Assembly (NCBI GenBank): GCA_033032865.1
Contig: JAWHQI010000614.1
Coordinates: forward strand, 62,001 to 126,000
DNA from: Dactylorhiza incarnata
Taxonomy: Eukaryota; Streptophyta; Magnoliopsida; Asparagales; Orchidaceae
DNA: 64,000 nt
Direction of reading: 5' to 3'
Shown: one piece after another, positions 10,645-22,642 of the stretch
How the letters are laid out: every line of letters starts with the position of its first letter
Numbering within the stretch: position 1 is the first letter of the stretch
Made by a program: the position numbers and the translations under genes
Notes under the pieces: generated by a model
What the model saw: the letters and a program-made list of their open reading frames with translations, nothing else
The model's database searches: none
What the model was told of the DNA's origin: nothing

Positions 10645-11070
10645 GCACTAAGTTGTTAAAGGCACGCCTAAGGCTCCAGGCTCAGATGATTGCACATTTT
10701 TTGCACCTTTGGAGCATAAAAGGCACACCTGAGTGAAATTTCTGCTATAATTTGTTTTTTTCCAAAATAAACAAAGAAATAAGGTAAGAATTCAATAATT
10801 TTTACATGATGTAGTGTTTGTGAAACATAATCGAGCATCGAGACTTAAATATGATCCTAGTGACCACATTGATTTTATTTTTTAAGAGATGATTAATGAG
10901 TAGAATAAATGAATAATTTGATTAGGAAATTGAACTGATGTTTAATGATAATTATTTAAAATGGATGTGATTGTGCCTTGCCTTCATCAGGCGCGCGCCT
11001 GCGCCTTGAGCCTAGGCTCCAAGACCTCTTTGCGTTTTGGTGCGCCTTGCGCCTTTAACGGTTACGGCCA
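10645..11070. repeat. Interspersed repeat with GGC-rich inverted ends
   Basis: Inserted in the gag remnant. It begins GTTGTTAAAGGCACGCCTAA and ends, inverted, GTTAAAGGCGCAAGGCGCAC, with GCGCGCGCCTGCGCC inside and an AT-rich centre. Similar AAAGGCGC-type repeats are widespread in plants. I cannot assign a class or define a target duplication. Confidence 0.45.
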
Positions 11071-11079
11071 CTTCCCGAT

Positions 11080-11619
11080 TATGACTTGGGCTTCGATCTA
11101 AAATATATATATATATATAGCCGACTTCTATCGTTAGAGTCTATCGATTAGATATTTCACCTAGTCCTACATTACGAGCATTATCTTAGATCCACTAGAC
11201 TGAGACGAGTTGACCCACAGCTTGACTAGTCCACCACTAGAGATCTTTCCTCACCAGAGACAAGAAGTGCACTTAGTTGTGACCACACATACACAACATC
11301 TCAATTCCCAACTATTAGGTTCTCCCATTCTGATGAGATTCAGAATATCATATTCCCGAACATAGGACACGTAGCGACCCATCGCCCTGCTAGGAGTCTA
11401 CTCCTCGGTGGTGAGCATGAGCCAACTTTTAAGTCGATAATGTATGATGAGAGAGATAGTGCCACGACTGTTGAGATTATTTCTAAGAGCGACACAAATA
11501 GAAAATTGGAGAGGGATGAGATTCCGACGAGTAATTCATTTACGAGTACAAGATTCGTGAATTCTCTTCAAATCAAATCTCTTAGTAATCTCATCCCTGA
11601 GAATCTCGAGCCTAATATT
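11080..11619. other. Decayed sequence, probable gypsy continuation
   Basis: No intact frame. Codon-like texture and its place between the gag remnant and a separate LTR suggest leftover retrotransposon sequence; nothing specific is recognised. Confidence 0.3.
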
Positions 11620-11788
11620 TGTTGAGATTATTAGTTTTATATTATTATATAGGTCTATTAGAGTCTTTAGAAGTGAGTGGGTTTAGTCCCAAATTGCGAG
11701 TCTTGTTTGAGTGTCCTTTGTAACTCCTATATATTTTCCTTTTGTGGAAGAATAATATGCACTTGATATTTTCCTCTTCTTTACAACA
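11620..11788 (+). repeat. Short LTR of a copia-type or TRIM element
   Basis: 169 bp starting TGTTGAGATTATTAG and ending TTTACAACA. It contains TATATATTTTCC before the end and is immediately followed by a tRNA-Met primer-binding site. The first bases after that site resemble copia leaders. No second LTR was found downstream, so the element is truncated. Confidence 0.75.
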
Positions 11789-11800
11789 TGGTATCAGAGC
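11789..11800 (+). other. Primer-binding site, initiator tRNA-Met type
   Basis: TGGTATCAGAGC abuts the LTR end at 11788, the classical plant retrotransposon primer site complementary to the 3' end of initiator tRNA-Met. Confidence 0.85.
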
Positions 11801-12098
11801 ATCTTAATAATTCCTGGCTTCTGAAAACCCTAAATTCTCTTTTCTCATGAGCATCCCCTCTGATTTTCGTCTCCTCTTCTTTCGATCCCGTCCACCGCAC
11901 CACTGAAGAGCCCATCGAGCAAATACCTTCCTACTCCCGTCGACGGAATCGTCGTATGATTCCATCGACAAGAGTGGCCTCTATTCCCCTCGACGAGCAT
12001 GTAACACCCAAATCTCAAATGAATGAAATCTATTATAGAATTATGTATGAGAATAATAAAGTAAAAGAAGTCGTAACAATTGTTCAATCCATCATTTA

Positions 12099-12280
12099 GG
12101 CTCCGTTTGGTATAGTGGTGGCGGTCATGAACGTGGTGATAAAACCGTCATTCGTGAACGCCCACCTAAAGAACTTCATCCACTTGAACATAAAAGTGCA
12201 TGATGTTCCTTAGGTGCCCATTCACGAATGACGGTTTTACCACCGCGTTCACGACCGCCACCGTCGTGCCAAACGGAGCC
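12099..12280. mobile_element. Tourist-like (PIF/Harbinger) MITE
   Basis: 182 bp, nearly fully self-complementary: the arms pair along most of their length (GGCTCCGTTTGG at one end, CCAAACGGAGCC at the other). It is flanked by TTA at 12096-12098 and 12281-12283, the 3-bp duplication typical of PIF/Harbinger elements. Confidence 0.9.
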
Positions 12281-12329
12281 TTAGTGTATACAAATTAATT
12301 ACGATGTAAGCGTTAAAATTGATGAAATT

Positions 12330-12485
12330 AGTGTGGGAATGAAATTGGTGTGTGAATAGAGGACATTGATGAAATTGGTGTGTGAATAGAGGACATTGAT
12401 GAAATTGGTGTGCGAATAGAGGACAGTGATGAAATTTGTGTGCGAATAAAGGACATTGATGAAATTGGTGTGCTAATAGGCAATT
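12330..12485. repeat. 30-bp minisatellite, about five copies
   Basis: Tandem units of the form GAAATTGGTGTG(T/C)GAATA then GAGGACATTGAT. Later copies diverge (GACAGTGATG, AATAAAGG). The array starts 50 bp after the Tourist MITE. It is not obviously genic. Confidence 0.85.
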
Positions 12486-14830
12486 GGTGTGCCCATAGAG
12501 AAAATTTATGTGTTAAGAGAGTTAAAGAAGATATTTGAGTTTTTTTAAAAGCAATTGAACCAAAAATAAAACACAATTTAGGCTTGGGTGGTGGTCTTGA
12601 GCGGTGGCGTGAGAGGGTGGGCCGGCTCCTTGCGATAAAAAGTAAAACCAAGCATATTCTCTCGGCAGAAATCCCGCACCGTGCGTTTCCAGGGTTGTCG
12701 CTCTCGCCCAGCTCTCGCCTCTCGCCGATTGCCCTCTTTCCCCCTCCCTCCTCCGATTTCTCTTCCTCTCGGTAGAGAAGAGGTTGGATCGACCCTCTTA
12801 TACTTGATACCAGCCCCTCTGCTCGGTGGTGGCCAGTTTTGAAACCCTAGATTTCAACTAAAGAAGGATATGGGCATCCTCTATAGCAAAGCCCTAATTT
12901 CTCTTTTCCTTCCTCACTGTAAGTCATTCTTCTCCTCCCCTTCTCTTTTCTGCATTTAGGGAGTAAATTAGTTTGATTTTGGGAATTTAGAAAGAAAAAT
13001 ATTTCATTTTTATTGAAGAACTTATGGTGGCATGAAAATTGGTTTTTCTTGGAGAAGTGTGAAGAGCCAACCGTACGTTATATGTGAATTTCATTTTCTC
13101 TATGTATTAAAGGATATAAACGTCACCTATGAAATTGTTGGGTTATTGCATAATGAAATTCTGAGTTGGTAAAATAACATGTAGTCTTATGGTGAAACCC
13201 TTTTTAAGTCTATATTCAATTTGCTATTAACTGATGTTGTTGTGATGGATCCTTAATTTCAAAAAATTTATAAGTGTCATTTTAAGGAATGAATGTGTAG
13301 TACAAGCAGAGTTTATATGCTGAAAATTAATAGGGCTGAGTTTGGGAATTTTATTAGGGTGTTGAATTGGAATTGCAATCATTAATTCAGAAATTGAATC
13401 ATGGATTTTTATGCATGTACATTTTGGCTATCCTACATGTAAAATAATTGGGCTTCTCGTGAAGAGATCAATTAGAAATGATGGAGTTATGATTCTAACC
13501 TTATTGGAATTTGTAGGAATTATGTTTTGGTTATTAGAACATGTTGTGAAACACATGCAAATTGTTGGAAATGCATGTCTATTGAATGAAATTGCTGTTT
13601 TTGCATGGGGTAATTACAATTTCAGATATGCCCGTCATGAATCATGATCATTTGTGGATTCCCTTAAATTATATAGTTGATGTACTTATATACTTTTGAA
13701 TACAATGTAAGAAGAGAATTAGTTGTAGGATTACATGGTTGACCTTTTGATATTGTTAAGGCTTGTAATTAAGGATAATGGAAGAAGTAAGATTGATTTA
13801 ATGTGATAATATGATTCAAGTTGAGGTTTAAGGAGATGATTTAATTTGGGAGTTTAAACACATCCTACATCTAATACCTTCTTAAAAGCCTTCATCACCC
13901 TTTAATTCCACTCCATAAAAAATCAAAGAACCATATTCAATTGATATTTATTTACAGATACAAAGAAGGATGGCGTCACCCGATAGACACGAGGATGATC
14001 CAAGGAAGGACAAAGGAAAAGAGAAACTCAATGTGAGGGTTTATTTCTTTAATTATGTTCTACTTTCTCGTAGTTTCATCAATTAACTTATCCTCGATAT
14101 AATGTTACTTTTGTATGGAAAATTTAAGAGCATAAATGACAATTACTATAACAACATAACACATTGAAAGCATCGATGCAAAAGTTAAGGGTATCTGTAG
14201 ACTGTTATAAATCCAGTTAGACCGTAAAGATCTTAAGCGAGTTGTGCGCACTGGATTAAATATTCGGGTCAACTTAGTTAGGCCTTAAGAGGCTTTATGC
14301 GAGTTGTGCGCACTAAGTTCGACCTAGAATAATGGGCCTAAGACTGAATATTTATATACAGTACCCCTTAACTAAAAGAATTGAAAATAAATACATTTAA
14401 AAGAATATTAGTCGTTACTTGTATTGTTAATATTTCTTTCAATGCAAGTTGATAATGACAGTTGTATATTTAAACTTCCTCGCTTAGTCTTTCATCTAAA
14501 GACCATCCCTTTCTATTCTAAAAATTTTTAGGATCTAAACGTAAAGCAGGATAAAGTGAAACTTTATCGACTATGGTCTAAACGAATAGTAAGCAGTTTT
14601 GAAGTGTCCACTGATCCTAAAGAAAGATGTCAAAGATTGAAGTGCTTCACTTGTTCAAGGAACTTATAATATAGCTCTTAAAAATAAGATGTACTAGACT
14701 TATAAAAAAATGTTGTTTTGGACATAAAAATATGTAAATGATGTGGAATAAGAATTTCTTTTATGTACTTTTCTTACAATACTTATCTGTGGCATGTGAA
14801 ATCGTTGTTCACCCTAAATGCTTATTATAA
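12486..14830. other. Unclassified stretch in intron 6 with exon-like pieces
   Basis: No gene is assigned. Two short pieces look exon-like on the plus strand: a CT-rich leader then an ATG (12871) opening MGILYSKALISLFLPH before a GTAAG (about 12919), and at about 13956-14031 an AG-bordered piece with MASPDRHEDDPRKDKGKEKL. Near 14210-14320 a roughly 65-bp segment containing GCGAGTTGTGCGCACT is repeated. These could be remnants of a captured gene or of an LTR element leader; I do not recognise the protein. Confidence 0.3.
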
Positions 14831-15063
14831 ATGAAATGTTTACCGTTACTTTGTGGCGGTTGCGGGCCGTTACAGAGGACTCCTATGCTCCAGCCCCAGC
14901 GGCCTGTTAACACCGACAAAATCCCGGGGTTTTCTCCTGGTTCTGGCGGCCTCCTTTTCCCTCATTCTCATCGGCGAACCGATGTTGTTCGTCAATCCAG
15001 TCGCCAGGAGGAATGTCTCCCCCCCCCCCTCGTTCTCGTCGACAGAGGGTGCAGCCGATCCCA

Positions 15064-15157
15064 TCGTCTGTTGTTGTTGGAGGCTTCTCCCGTCGAGCCC
15101 TCTGCTCCAGTCGTCTGTTGTTGTTGGAGGCTTCTCCCGTCGAGCCCTCTGCTCCAG
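15064..15157. repeat. 47-bp tandem duplication
   Basis: Two almost identical copies of a segment starting TCGTCTGTTGTTGTTGGAGG and ending CTCTGCTCCAG, inside a GC-rich stretch (14850-15175) that differs from its AT-rich surroundings. A further related CTCCAG-CGGCCTGTTAACACC piece flanks both sides (14890 and 15150), suggesting a larger local duplication. Confidence 0.8.
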
Positions 15158-15240
15158 CGGCCTGTTAACACCGCGATATCCCCAATTTACCATTCTAACG
15201 GTTTCTCAAGCACGTTATCTTGAATTCATTACACGATAAC

Positions 15241-16999
15241 GCTACACTCACGGTCATCGAACAACGATCATTCCCTAATCGTTTTCTATGTCATGGAATC
15301 CATTAAAGGCCAATTCATCGGTAGCTAGCGAAACTACGCTACCCTTTGATAATACATAATTCAGCTATAAATTATTAACGAAAAAATACTAATTTTTATA
15401 TATAAAAATATAGATTTTCACCTATTAATGTATCGATTTGATTTTAATTTATCTTTCCCTTATAAACTACGCTAATGTTATTTTTATTATTATTTTGCAG
15501 GCTTGTGGGAAATTTCTGCACGTTTAAATTAAAAGCCCGATGCAAGCTTTGATTCGACAAATTGATTCGTCGATTGGGGGTCATCCAGCCGAAGCAAGAA
15601 AAACAAAGTCTCGCCGAGCCCATGCATAGCCGACCCAAGCAAGCAATTCAACCCCCATGCATGCCCGCTATCTGTCCATGCAAGCCCACTTCCATTTGCT
15701 GCCAACCACGCCATTTATGCACACCTCACCTTAAATTACATGCATATACCATCCATGCAAGTCAACATGTAATCCATGTGAACTCTCCATATTACCGCCA
15801 CCTCTTTATTAAATACATGCATGCACTTAAAATATTCATATAGCTGCCATTCACGTAAAGTCCAATCCATCTCCTCAAATAATAATAAAGTTGGTTCACA
15901 TTCTCTCCAATTAAATGCAGCCACTTCAATTCCTCCGTGAAGCTAGCCGAATTCTTTGACCCTTGAAATTCATGGAGCCACCACATATACTCCCCCATCT
16001 AGATTCATCCCTAGAGTTAATTCTCTTGGGATGTTTCTAGATGGTTTTTGCATCTATAAAAGGCAATGACTCCAAGGGATATAGAGGGACAGAGAGAAAT
16101 GCCAAAGGGAGAGAACTACTTGTAAGAGAGAAGTGTTTGAGCCGATTTTTATTTTTCTTGAAGAGTTTTTTTTATGCTTTGTAGTAGAATCATGTTATTC
16201 TACTTCTTTAAAAATTTCTAGTTTTGTTTTCTCAATTGTACTCTTTCTTCTTTTAATCAATGCAAATGTTCATTTCTCATTTTATAATTGTCTCTTCCTT
16301 CACTATGGGTAACTAATTTCCTACTTAGTGCTTGATTGGTTAGTATTGGGATGAGAATTAAATCATAATCCATCGTCTCTAATTTTTAAAAGCAACATTT
16401 TAATTTATTTCTGATTAATTTTGGTTGCGAGTTTATATTGCCGGTAAATAAATTTCGTAATCCAATTAATGTCCTATCAGCCGAAAGGTTCATGGATACT
16501 TTAGATCTCTCGAAAATAAAGAGAGTATTATATTCTCTTTGAAAAAAGAAAATATAATCCTTTTAGGTTCATGGATTAATTATTTTGCAATTTTAATTTA
16601 TTTCAAGTTTAAAGAGATTCTATTTGAAGTATTTTAAACTTAGGCGGTAGTCGTCTCTAGCGAGTGGCTATCATACTTTTCAATCCTCCAATCGAAATGG
16701 AATTTTAAGAAATTAAAAAGTATCGTTTGTAATCGGATTCCCAAGAACCCCTAATCAAGTGCTAAGATTTTTAAGCTTGGTTTTTCTCTTAAGTAATTTT
16801 CAATTTGCGAACCTTTAATTTTCTAAAACAAATCCCTTTTTCCATCGGTAAATTAATAGGAATTTTGCGTGAGCACTATTACTCGACAGGCCCCGGGCAA
16901 ATATGACATTTTTTTATACTATTTCGATAGGTACACTTGCCTACAACGGGATACTAGTTTGGACAAATTATTTTTAAACACAATCTCTATCACTCTCAC
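15241..16999. other. LTR-like but unclassified sequence
   Basis: No gene. It contains a promoter-like TATAAAAG (16055-16062), purine-rich leader-like sequence and a TTTTAATCAATGCAAATG tail resembling an LTR U3-R-U5 layout. Sequence near 15240-15340 resembles sequence near 16985-17090 (both with CTCACG(G)ATCATCG), suggesting a flanking repeat or an insertion between them. Borders were not resolved. Confidence 0.35.
16055..16062 (+). promoter_or_regulatory. TATA box-like site in LTR-like sequence
   Basis: TATAAAAG, followed by about 60 bp of purine-rich leader. Plausibly the core promoter of an unclassified LTR; no supporting coding sequence is present. Confidence 0.3.
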
Positions 17000-18029
17000 G
17001 ATCATCGGACAATGACTATTACAATAATAGGTTACGCGATGTGGTAACCTCTAAAGGTCAAATTGGGAGTCGTTAATCTAGGGCTTTCACTAGGAATACT
17101 ATATCTTGCAAGTTCCCCAAACCTCGCATACGATACGACGCATTTCTCAGAGTAATTATTCGGCACACATACTAGGTAAAACATAAATGCAACGTCATAC
17201 AAATCATCACCGATCTGGGCCTACAACTACGAGTATGCTTCACACACCATGCCTAAATCTGCAACGAATGCCGGATTTCTAATGTATTTAATGTCAGGGA
17301 CGCAATCTCACACCCCATGGTTCTAGCAAACCAAAGGAGGTCGTACTCTCCACTAAATAGTGGAGGAGACTCTTCGTATGCAAGCAAAATCAAAAGGAAT
17401 GAGCATACATCGCCCTAAAATAGAGGAGAAGCATAGTTACGTTCGGAGCTCATTTCGGCGTTATGGAACTTTGCAAGAAGAGGGATGAAGACGACCAGAA
17501 TGAACTCCTCTCGGCAAATCCAAACTCGGCTCGACATTTGGAGCTCTGGAGCACCCTTTAATGGCAGATTTACCTCCTTACTTTTTCTTTCTCTCTTCAT
17601 TCTCCAAGCTAACAGAGAGAACACAACAAGTAAAATGAGCTTGAAATGGACTCATTTCCGACCTAAAACCCCAAGGAATCCATCCTAGCAGTCTAATCTC
17701 AAAACCCCAAATCGAACAACACAAAATTTGGGTTTAAAATAAGTTCACAGACCCCTACACGACCTGCCACACAGCCATATACCAGGTCGTGTAGCTATCG
17801 GGTTAAAAATCCATGAACACGACTCGATTCAGGGTGTGGACACGTCTTGTGACATGGCCTGGCCAGGCCGTGTCGTTGGTCGTGTCCGCCTATACGGTTG
17901 CCAACCCAGCCGTGTAAAACAATTTCCAAAGTCGTGTAGCTCTCGAAATAAATGAGTTATCTACACTGCCTCTACACGGTCTTGTGTCTGACCGTGTAGA
18001 GCCAATTTTGGCTTTAAATGCTCCCCAAA
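17000..18029. other. Probable 3' end of a minus-strand gypsy, LTR-like
   Basis: Follows the integrase remnant at 18030. From 17760 to 18000 it is rich in CGTGTAG, CCGTGT and ACACGGTC motifs, a texture common in plant gypsy LTRs. No matching second LTR was found, so the border is unknown. No host gene. Confidence 0.4.
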
Positions 18030-20443
18030 TCACCAACTAGCTACAGTGACGTATGAATTATTTGTATTCACCTCATCAATGTCTTTACGCTTCAACAGCT
18101 CCGTGTCGCCCATCTCCGCCCAAGCCAAGGGTGTACGATACTTCCTACCATACAATGCCTCGAAAGGTGTCATCTGAATACTAGCTTGGTAGTTGTTGTA
18201 GTTGTTGTTGTTGTCGTAGGCAAACTCGATCATATAAAGGTGGTCTTCACATCTCTTTCTGAAGCCAAGATGCTACGTGGAACGTGTAACCGCACTATGT
18301 TATCAGCATACATCTTGGCGAGTTTTTCCACTGAATCGCCCTTCCGGTTCGGAATAAAGTGCAACACCTTTGTCAAACGATCAATAATCACCCATACGGC
18401 ATTGTTGCCCTGCTGCGACCTTGGTAATCCGTGCACAAAGTCCATCAATATGTCGTCAAACTTCCATTCAGAAATCGACATGAACTTCAAAAATCCATCG
18501 AGGCGTTGGCATTCAACCTTCACAAGGACACAAGTGTGACATCTTGCCACGAATAAGACAATGCCCTTCATTCCAAAACAACCTATGCATGTTCATGTAC
18601 ATTTTTATGCTCCCCGGATGAATCGAGTACTTCGCAAAATGCGCTTCGAACATCAATTCATGACAGAATTTCCCAAAGTTCGGGACGCACAATCTACCAT
18701 TCTTCCGCAAAAGTCCATCCTCATAGGAAAACTAGATGTTTGACCCCTCCACGGTCTCCATCACATAACGCTTCATGCTCTCATTAAGCTCTAAAGCCTG
18801 TCGAACTCGGTCTGCAATGTCGTATTGCACCTCCGTCCAATTCAAGCATGATGTAACTATCGTACTCTGATCGACACAAGTAATCTCAAGCGTCTTCAGA
18901 TCACAAACTAAACGATCATCGTGAGCAAAAATTCAGTTCACCTACGTTGGTGCCCGCCGGCTCAAAGCATCAGCGACAACAATCCCCTTCCCGGGAGTAT
19001 AGTGAATGTCAAAGGTGTAGTCTCCCAGGAGCTCCATCCACCTCCTTTACTACATATTCAGCTCTCTTTGATTTAACAAATACATCAGACTCTTGTGGTC
19101 CGTGAAGATGTCGATCATCAAGCCATACAAGTAATGCCGCCACAATTTTAAAGCGAACACCATGGCCGCTAACTCCAAGCCATGGACGGGATAGTTCCTC
19201 TCATGCAATTTCAGCTGACGCGAAGCATATGTGATCACCTTCCTAAACTGGCACAAAATACAGCCCAAATCACTCCCTGAGGCGTCACTATATACTTGGT
19301 AGACTTTTGTCCCACATGGTGAACACAAAATTGGTGTCGAGATCAGTCAACTCTTTAGCTCCTTAAAGGCTCGCGCGCACTCTAGCGTCCAAACGAACCT
19401 ATGATCCCTCCTGGCCAACGTGGTGAGAGAAGTGTGATCCTCGAGAAACTCTCCACGAAGCACATGCAGTAGTCAACAAGCCCTAAGAAGCTCCACACTT
19501 CTGTCACATTCCTCAGCACGGGTCAATCACGGGATTGCTGCAATCTTCGACGGATCCACGATGATGACCTCTCCACTAACTACGTGACACATGAATGCCA
19601 CAGACGATAGCAAAAACTCCCATTTTGAGAACTTGACGTGTAGTCGATGCTTCCTCAAGATGCTCAAAACTGCATGTAGGTGATTTGCATGCTCTTCCTC
19701 TGATTGGGAGTAAACCAAAATATCGTCAATGCAGACAATGACGAACCGGTCTAAGTACTCCTGGAACGTCCTATTCATGAGATCCATGAATACTGATGGC
19801 GCATTCGAGAGCTCAAACGACATCACAATGAACCCGTTGTGTCTGTAGCGTGTGTTGAACATTGTCTTTGGGATATCACACTATCGTATCCTCAACTGGT
19901 AATAACCGGACTTCAAGTCCAACTTTGAATACACAGCCAAACCAACTAATTGATGGAACAAGTCGTTGATACTCAAGATTGGATACTTGTTCTTCTTTGT
20001 TAACTTATTCAACTACTGATAGTCTATGCATAGCCGCAAGCTTCTGTCCATCTTTTTCACAAATAGGACCGATGCACACCTAGAAGAAGAACTCGGACGT
20101 ACATAGCCTTGCTCTAGCAACTCATGCAGTTGAACACTCAGCTCTGTCACTTCCTTTGGCTCTATCTGATAAGGTGAGCATGACACGGGCTTGGCACCGG
20201 CACTAGCTCAATACATAATTCAATCTCACACTGCGGCAGAGCCCTAGGGAGTACATCAGGAAAAACATCTGCGTACTCCGCTACCACCGGTACGTCACCT
20301 AAACTAGGCTTGCGCTATGAAGTCTCCAATAGAGTGAAGAATAACTCAGTGCCTTTCTGAACTGCCTTGACCACTTGAAGGGAAGACATCAGTGTCTTGC
20401 TCACCCCTCGCAAACCAATAAATGTGGTCTCGTCTTCGGTACC
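18030..20443 (-). pseudogene. Ty3/gypsy pol (RT, RNase H, integrase), interrupted
   Basis: Minus-strand pieces in order: protease-RT linker (KAVQKGTELFFTLLETS, 20380-20315), RT with [14 protein letters not shown] and an intact YxDD-type box [15 protein letters not shown] (near 19755-19700), RNase H with [14 protein letters not shown] and [18 protein letters not shown] (19297-19050), then integrase with ILMDFVHGLPRSQ and the C-proximal part around 18233-18030. Stops and frameshifts separate the pieces. An asparagine run (DNNNNYNNYQAS) marks a trinucleotide expansion in integrase. Its upstream protease part is displaced to 22457-22642 by an insertion. Confidence 0.9.
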
Positions 20444-20448
20444 CCTAC

Positions 20449-21196
20449 TGATGCGCTCCTTCATCTCGTCCCATCGGGTGATGGGGTAATACCCCTCACG
20501 CTCGAGGGACCTCTCTACGCTCGACCAATAAATCTTCGCCTGCCCTACTAATTTCATTTTGGCGAAGCGCACACGTCTCTCATCACTCATCTCGAACCAG
20601 TCAAAGTAATGATCCATCTCCATGAGCCAATCACTAAATGCCTTCGGGTCCAGGTGACCGTCGAAGGAAGGCGCGTCAATGCGGATGCGTCGAGTGATGT
20701 CATCCTCCTCGGGAGTCATCCCTCGATGTGGCTCACGATAGTCGTCATACTGGTCATCATCATCGTAATCGTGTCGCACGGGAGGGACTCGACCCCTCCG
20801 GCCAGGTGGAGGCGGTGGCCGGGGATTCCTCTCTGGATCCTGGTGATACTGGTAACCACGATATAGATTTCCTCCCGCAGGAGGGGGGTCTCTGCGGGGA
20901 ATGTCCCTACCACGCCTCACAGGGGGAGGTGTAGTGTCTCGGGGATCCTCGAGTGGCTCGTCAGCAGGGGGTGGAGCCGCTGGACCTCTTGGGGTTTCTA
21001 ACTGATCGACTCTAGTACTCACCCTAGCAATGTCGCCCCTAAGGGTCTCAAACTGGGCCCCAATCTGATCAAATTGAACGAGTGCCAGTTTTTGAAATTC
21101 CGCGGACGTCATGTCTGATTGGATACTAGCAGTCCTATCGTCGTTGACATTACGATGTGACATATCTCGGCGAAACTCTCTGCCACTACGTAACAT
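20449..21196 (-). pseudogene. Truncated gag of the one-LTR insertion
   Basis: Open for about 250 codons from MLRSGREFRRDM. A proline/arginine-rich spacer is followed by the capsid-like core FDGHLDPKAFSDWLMEMDHY and VRFAKMKLVGQAKIYWS, classic Ty3/gypsy gag. It ends at RWDEMKERI, in the middle of the conserved W..MK..l segment, where the insertion ends. The zinc knuckle and all of pol are missing. The frame is undamaged up to the end, so the insertion may be fairly young. Confidence 0.92.
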
Positions 21197-21214
21197 GCAA
21201 GGGGCCCTAACCTA

Positions 21215-21226
21215 GCTCTGATACCA
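21215..21226 (-). other. Primer-binding site, tRNA-Met type
   Basis: Minus-strand TGGTATCAGAGC, three bases inside the LTR border. Confidence 0.85.
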
Positions 21227-21229
21227 ATT

Positions 21230-22456
21230 TGATGCAGTGGTAGACCAATGGGGGATAGACACGCTAAATGCAAACCTAGGTGTGATGAATCGTGAAGAAT
21301 GCAAGAGACGGTACGCGTAAAAATGAGCAACAATAATTTATTATTATAAATAAAACAAGCAGAAGGCACGAGCTATCACAAGTTTTAATTAAAGAGAGCG
21401 AGCACTAATTCACAAGCGAGCGAGTTGTAATTATTTAAGCGCATGGGGAATAAGCCCTGCAAATCACACGGGGTACAATACTAATAACAAAGCGAGATAA
21501 ACATTCACTACACGGTAAAGGTGTCAAATGTTCAACAATAGAAAATAGAACTCCAAGTACAACTTACGCATGCAGGCGGTGGAGGGACGATGGTTGATCA
21601 CGCACACATAAGGGTATTTGTGGTTGAACGGCGGCGTGGAGGGACTCCAGAAGACAAAAGGGGACTGTTGTGGGTAGCGGAAAAGGGTGAGAGGACTGTT
21701 GTAGGTAGAGGGAGGGCTAAGAAGGGGGAAGTTGGCTTCAGGAAGGTGGAGGGCGGCGGATCTGGGCTTAGTGAAGGGCGGCCAGTAGTTGGGGTTGGCT
21801 GGAAGGGGGGAGGGAGGAGGAGGCGTGTGGGGGCTGGATGTGGGATGCTGGGTGGCTACACGAGGAAGAGGAGGGGAGGCGGTGAGGTTGGCGGTGGCTA
21901 CATGTGGGAGAGGAGGAGGGGAGGCGGGGAGGCTGGCGGTGGTTGCACGAGGGAGAGGAGGAGGGGAGGCAGTGAGGCTGGCGGTGGCTGCACGAGGAAG
22001 AGGAGGGAAGGCCGTAAGGTCGGCGATGGCTTCATGAGGAAGAGGAGGAGGGGAGGAGGAGAGGAGGCGGAGAGGCTCGAGATGAAGAAGGCTTACCGGA
22101 GAGGGAGAGGGAGGCGGAGGAGGGGCTTCCCAGAGTCGCACCAGGAGGGGTCTTCCGATGTCACACCGGAAGAGGAAGAGGACCAAGCGGTTCAGCAATC
22201 CAGCAAAACCTATGATGTCATGAACAGGCAGCATCCCCTTTTATTTATACTAACTAGACTTAGGGCATCCCAAAATGGATGGCTCATATCGTTCGGTCTG
22301 ATCGGGAGCCAAATAAAACTCAAAATACATAAATTAATATAGCAAATCGACTCGCAACGACGATCCGGACGCAACTGTGGACTCGGATCGTCCGAACGGG
22401 TGATGGTTCACCGCCTCCTGCGGGAATAGACGTGCGTAGGGCGTTGCGCGTCATCA
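21230..22456 (-). repeat. LTR of the one-LTR insertion
   Basis: About 1227 bp, minus strand TGATGACGCG...CTGCATCA, ending next to the primer-binding site. It contains a GC-rich internal repeat (21842-22060) and AT-rich parts. Confidence 0.8.
21842..22060. repeat. GC-rich 45-48-bp tandem repeat inside the LTR
   Basis: About four to five copies of a unit containing GAGGCTGGCGGTGGCTGCAC and GAGGAAGAGGAGG. It lies in the LTR of the one-LTR insertion. On the minus strand it would read as Ala/Ser/Pro-rich repeats; no protein is implied. Confidence 0.8.
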
Positions 22457-22642
22457 CCTACCCAGTGTGACCTCTTTCAGCTTGCAATCTATGCACGCAC
22501 CCTGCCTCAAGAGCCAGTCCATGCCAAAGATCAAGCCAAATTTCGACAACGATAGTAAGGATGCTAACAAGTCAAAGTCTCGGTCTCCTATACGAACTTT
22601 TACACAACTTCTATTCATGCCCATCATGTACCCATTCGGCAA
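22457..22642 (-). pseudogene. Protease part of the same gypsy, split off by an insertion
   Basis: Contains FGLIFGMDWLLRQGACIDCK, the conserved end of gypsy protease (ILGMDWL). It stops exactly at the insertion border 22456/22457, and the same reading frame resumes at 20448 on the other side, after one copy of the 5-bp duplication is discounted. That makes the two pieces one element. Confidence 0.9.

Larger units (their letters stand above)
20449..22456 (-). mobile_element. One-LTR gypsy fragment inserted with a 5-bp duplication
   Basis: 2008 bp consisting (minus strand) of a full LTR, a tRNA-Met primer-binding site and the first two thirds of gag, ending inside gag. CCTAC flanks both sides (20444-20448 and 22457-22461). 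The ends are TG...CA: TGATGACG at the LTR start, ...GCGCATCA at the gag end. There is no second LTR. Removing the insert restores a continuous host frame. Confidence 0.85.

Noticed and set aside
21590..22342. 250-codon plus-strand frame rich in Gly and Arg
   Set aside because: It lies in the LTR of a minus-strand element and is built from a GC-rich tandem repeat.
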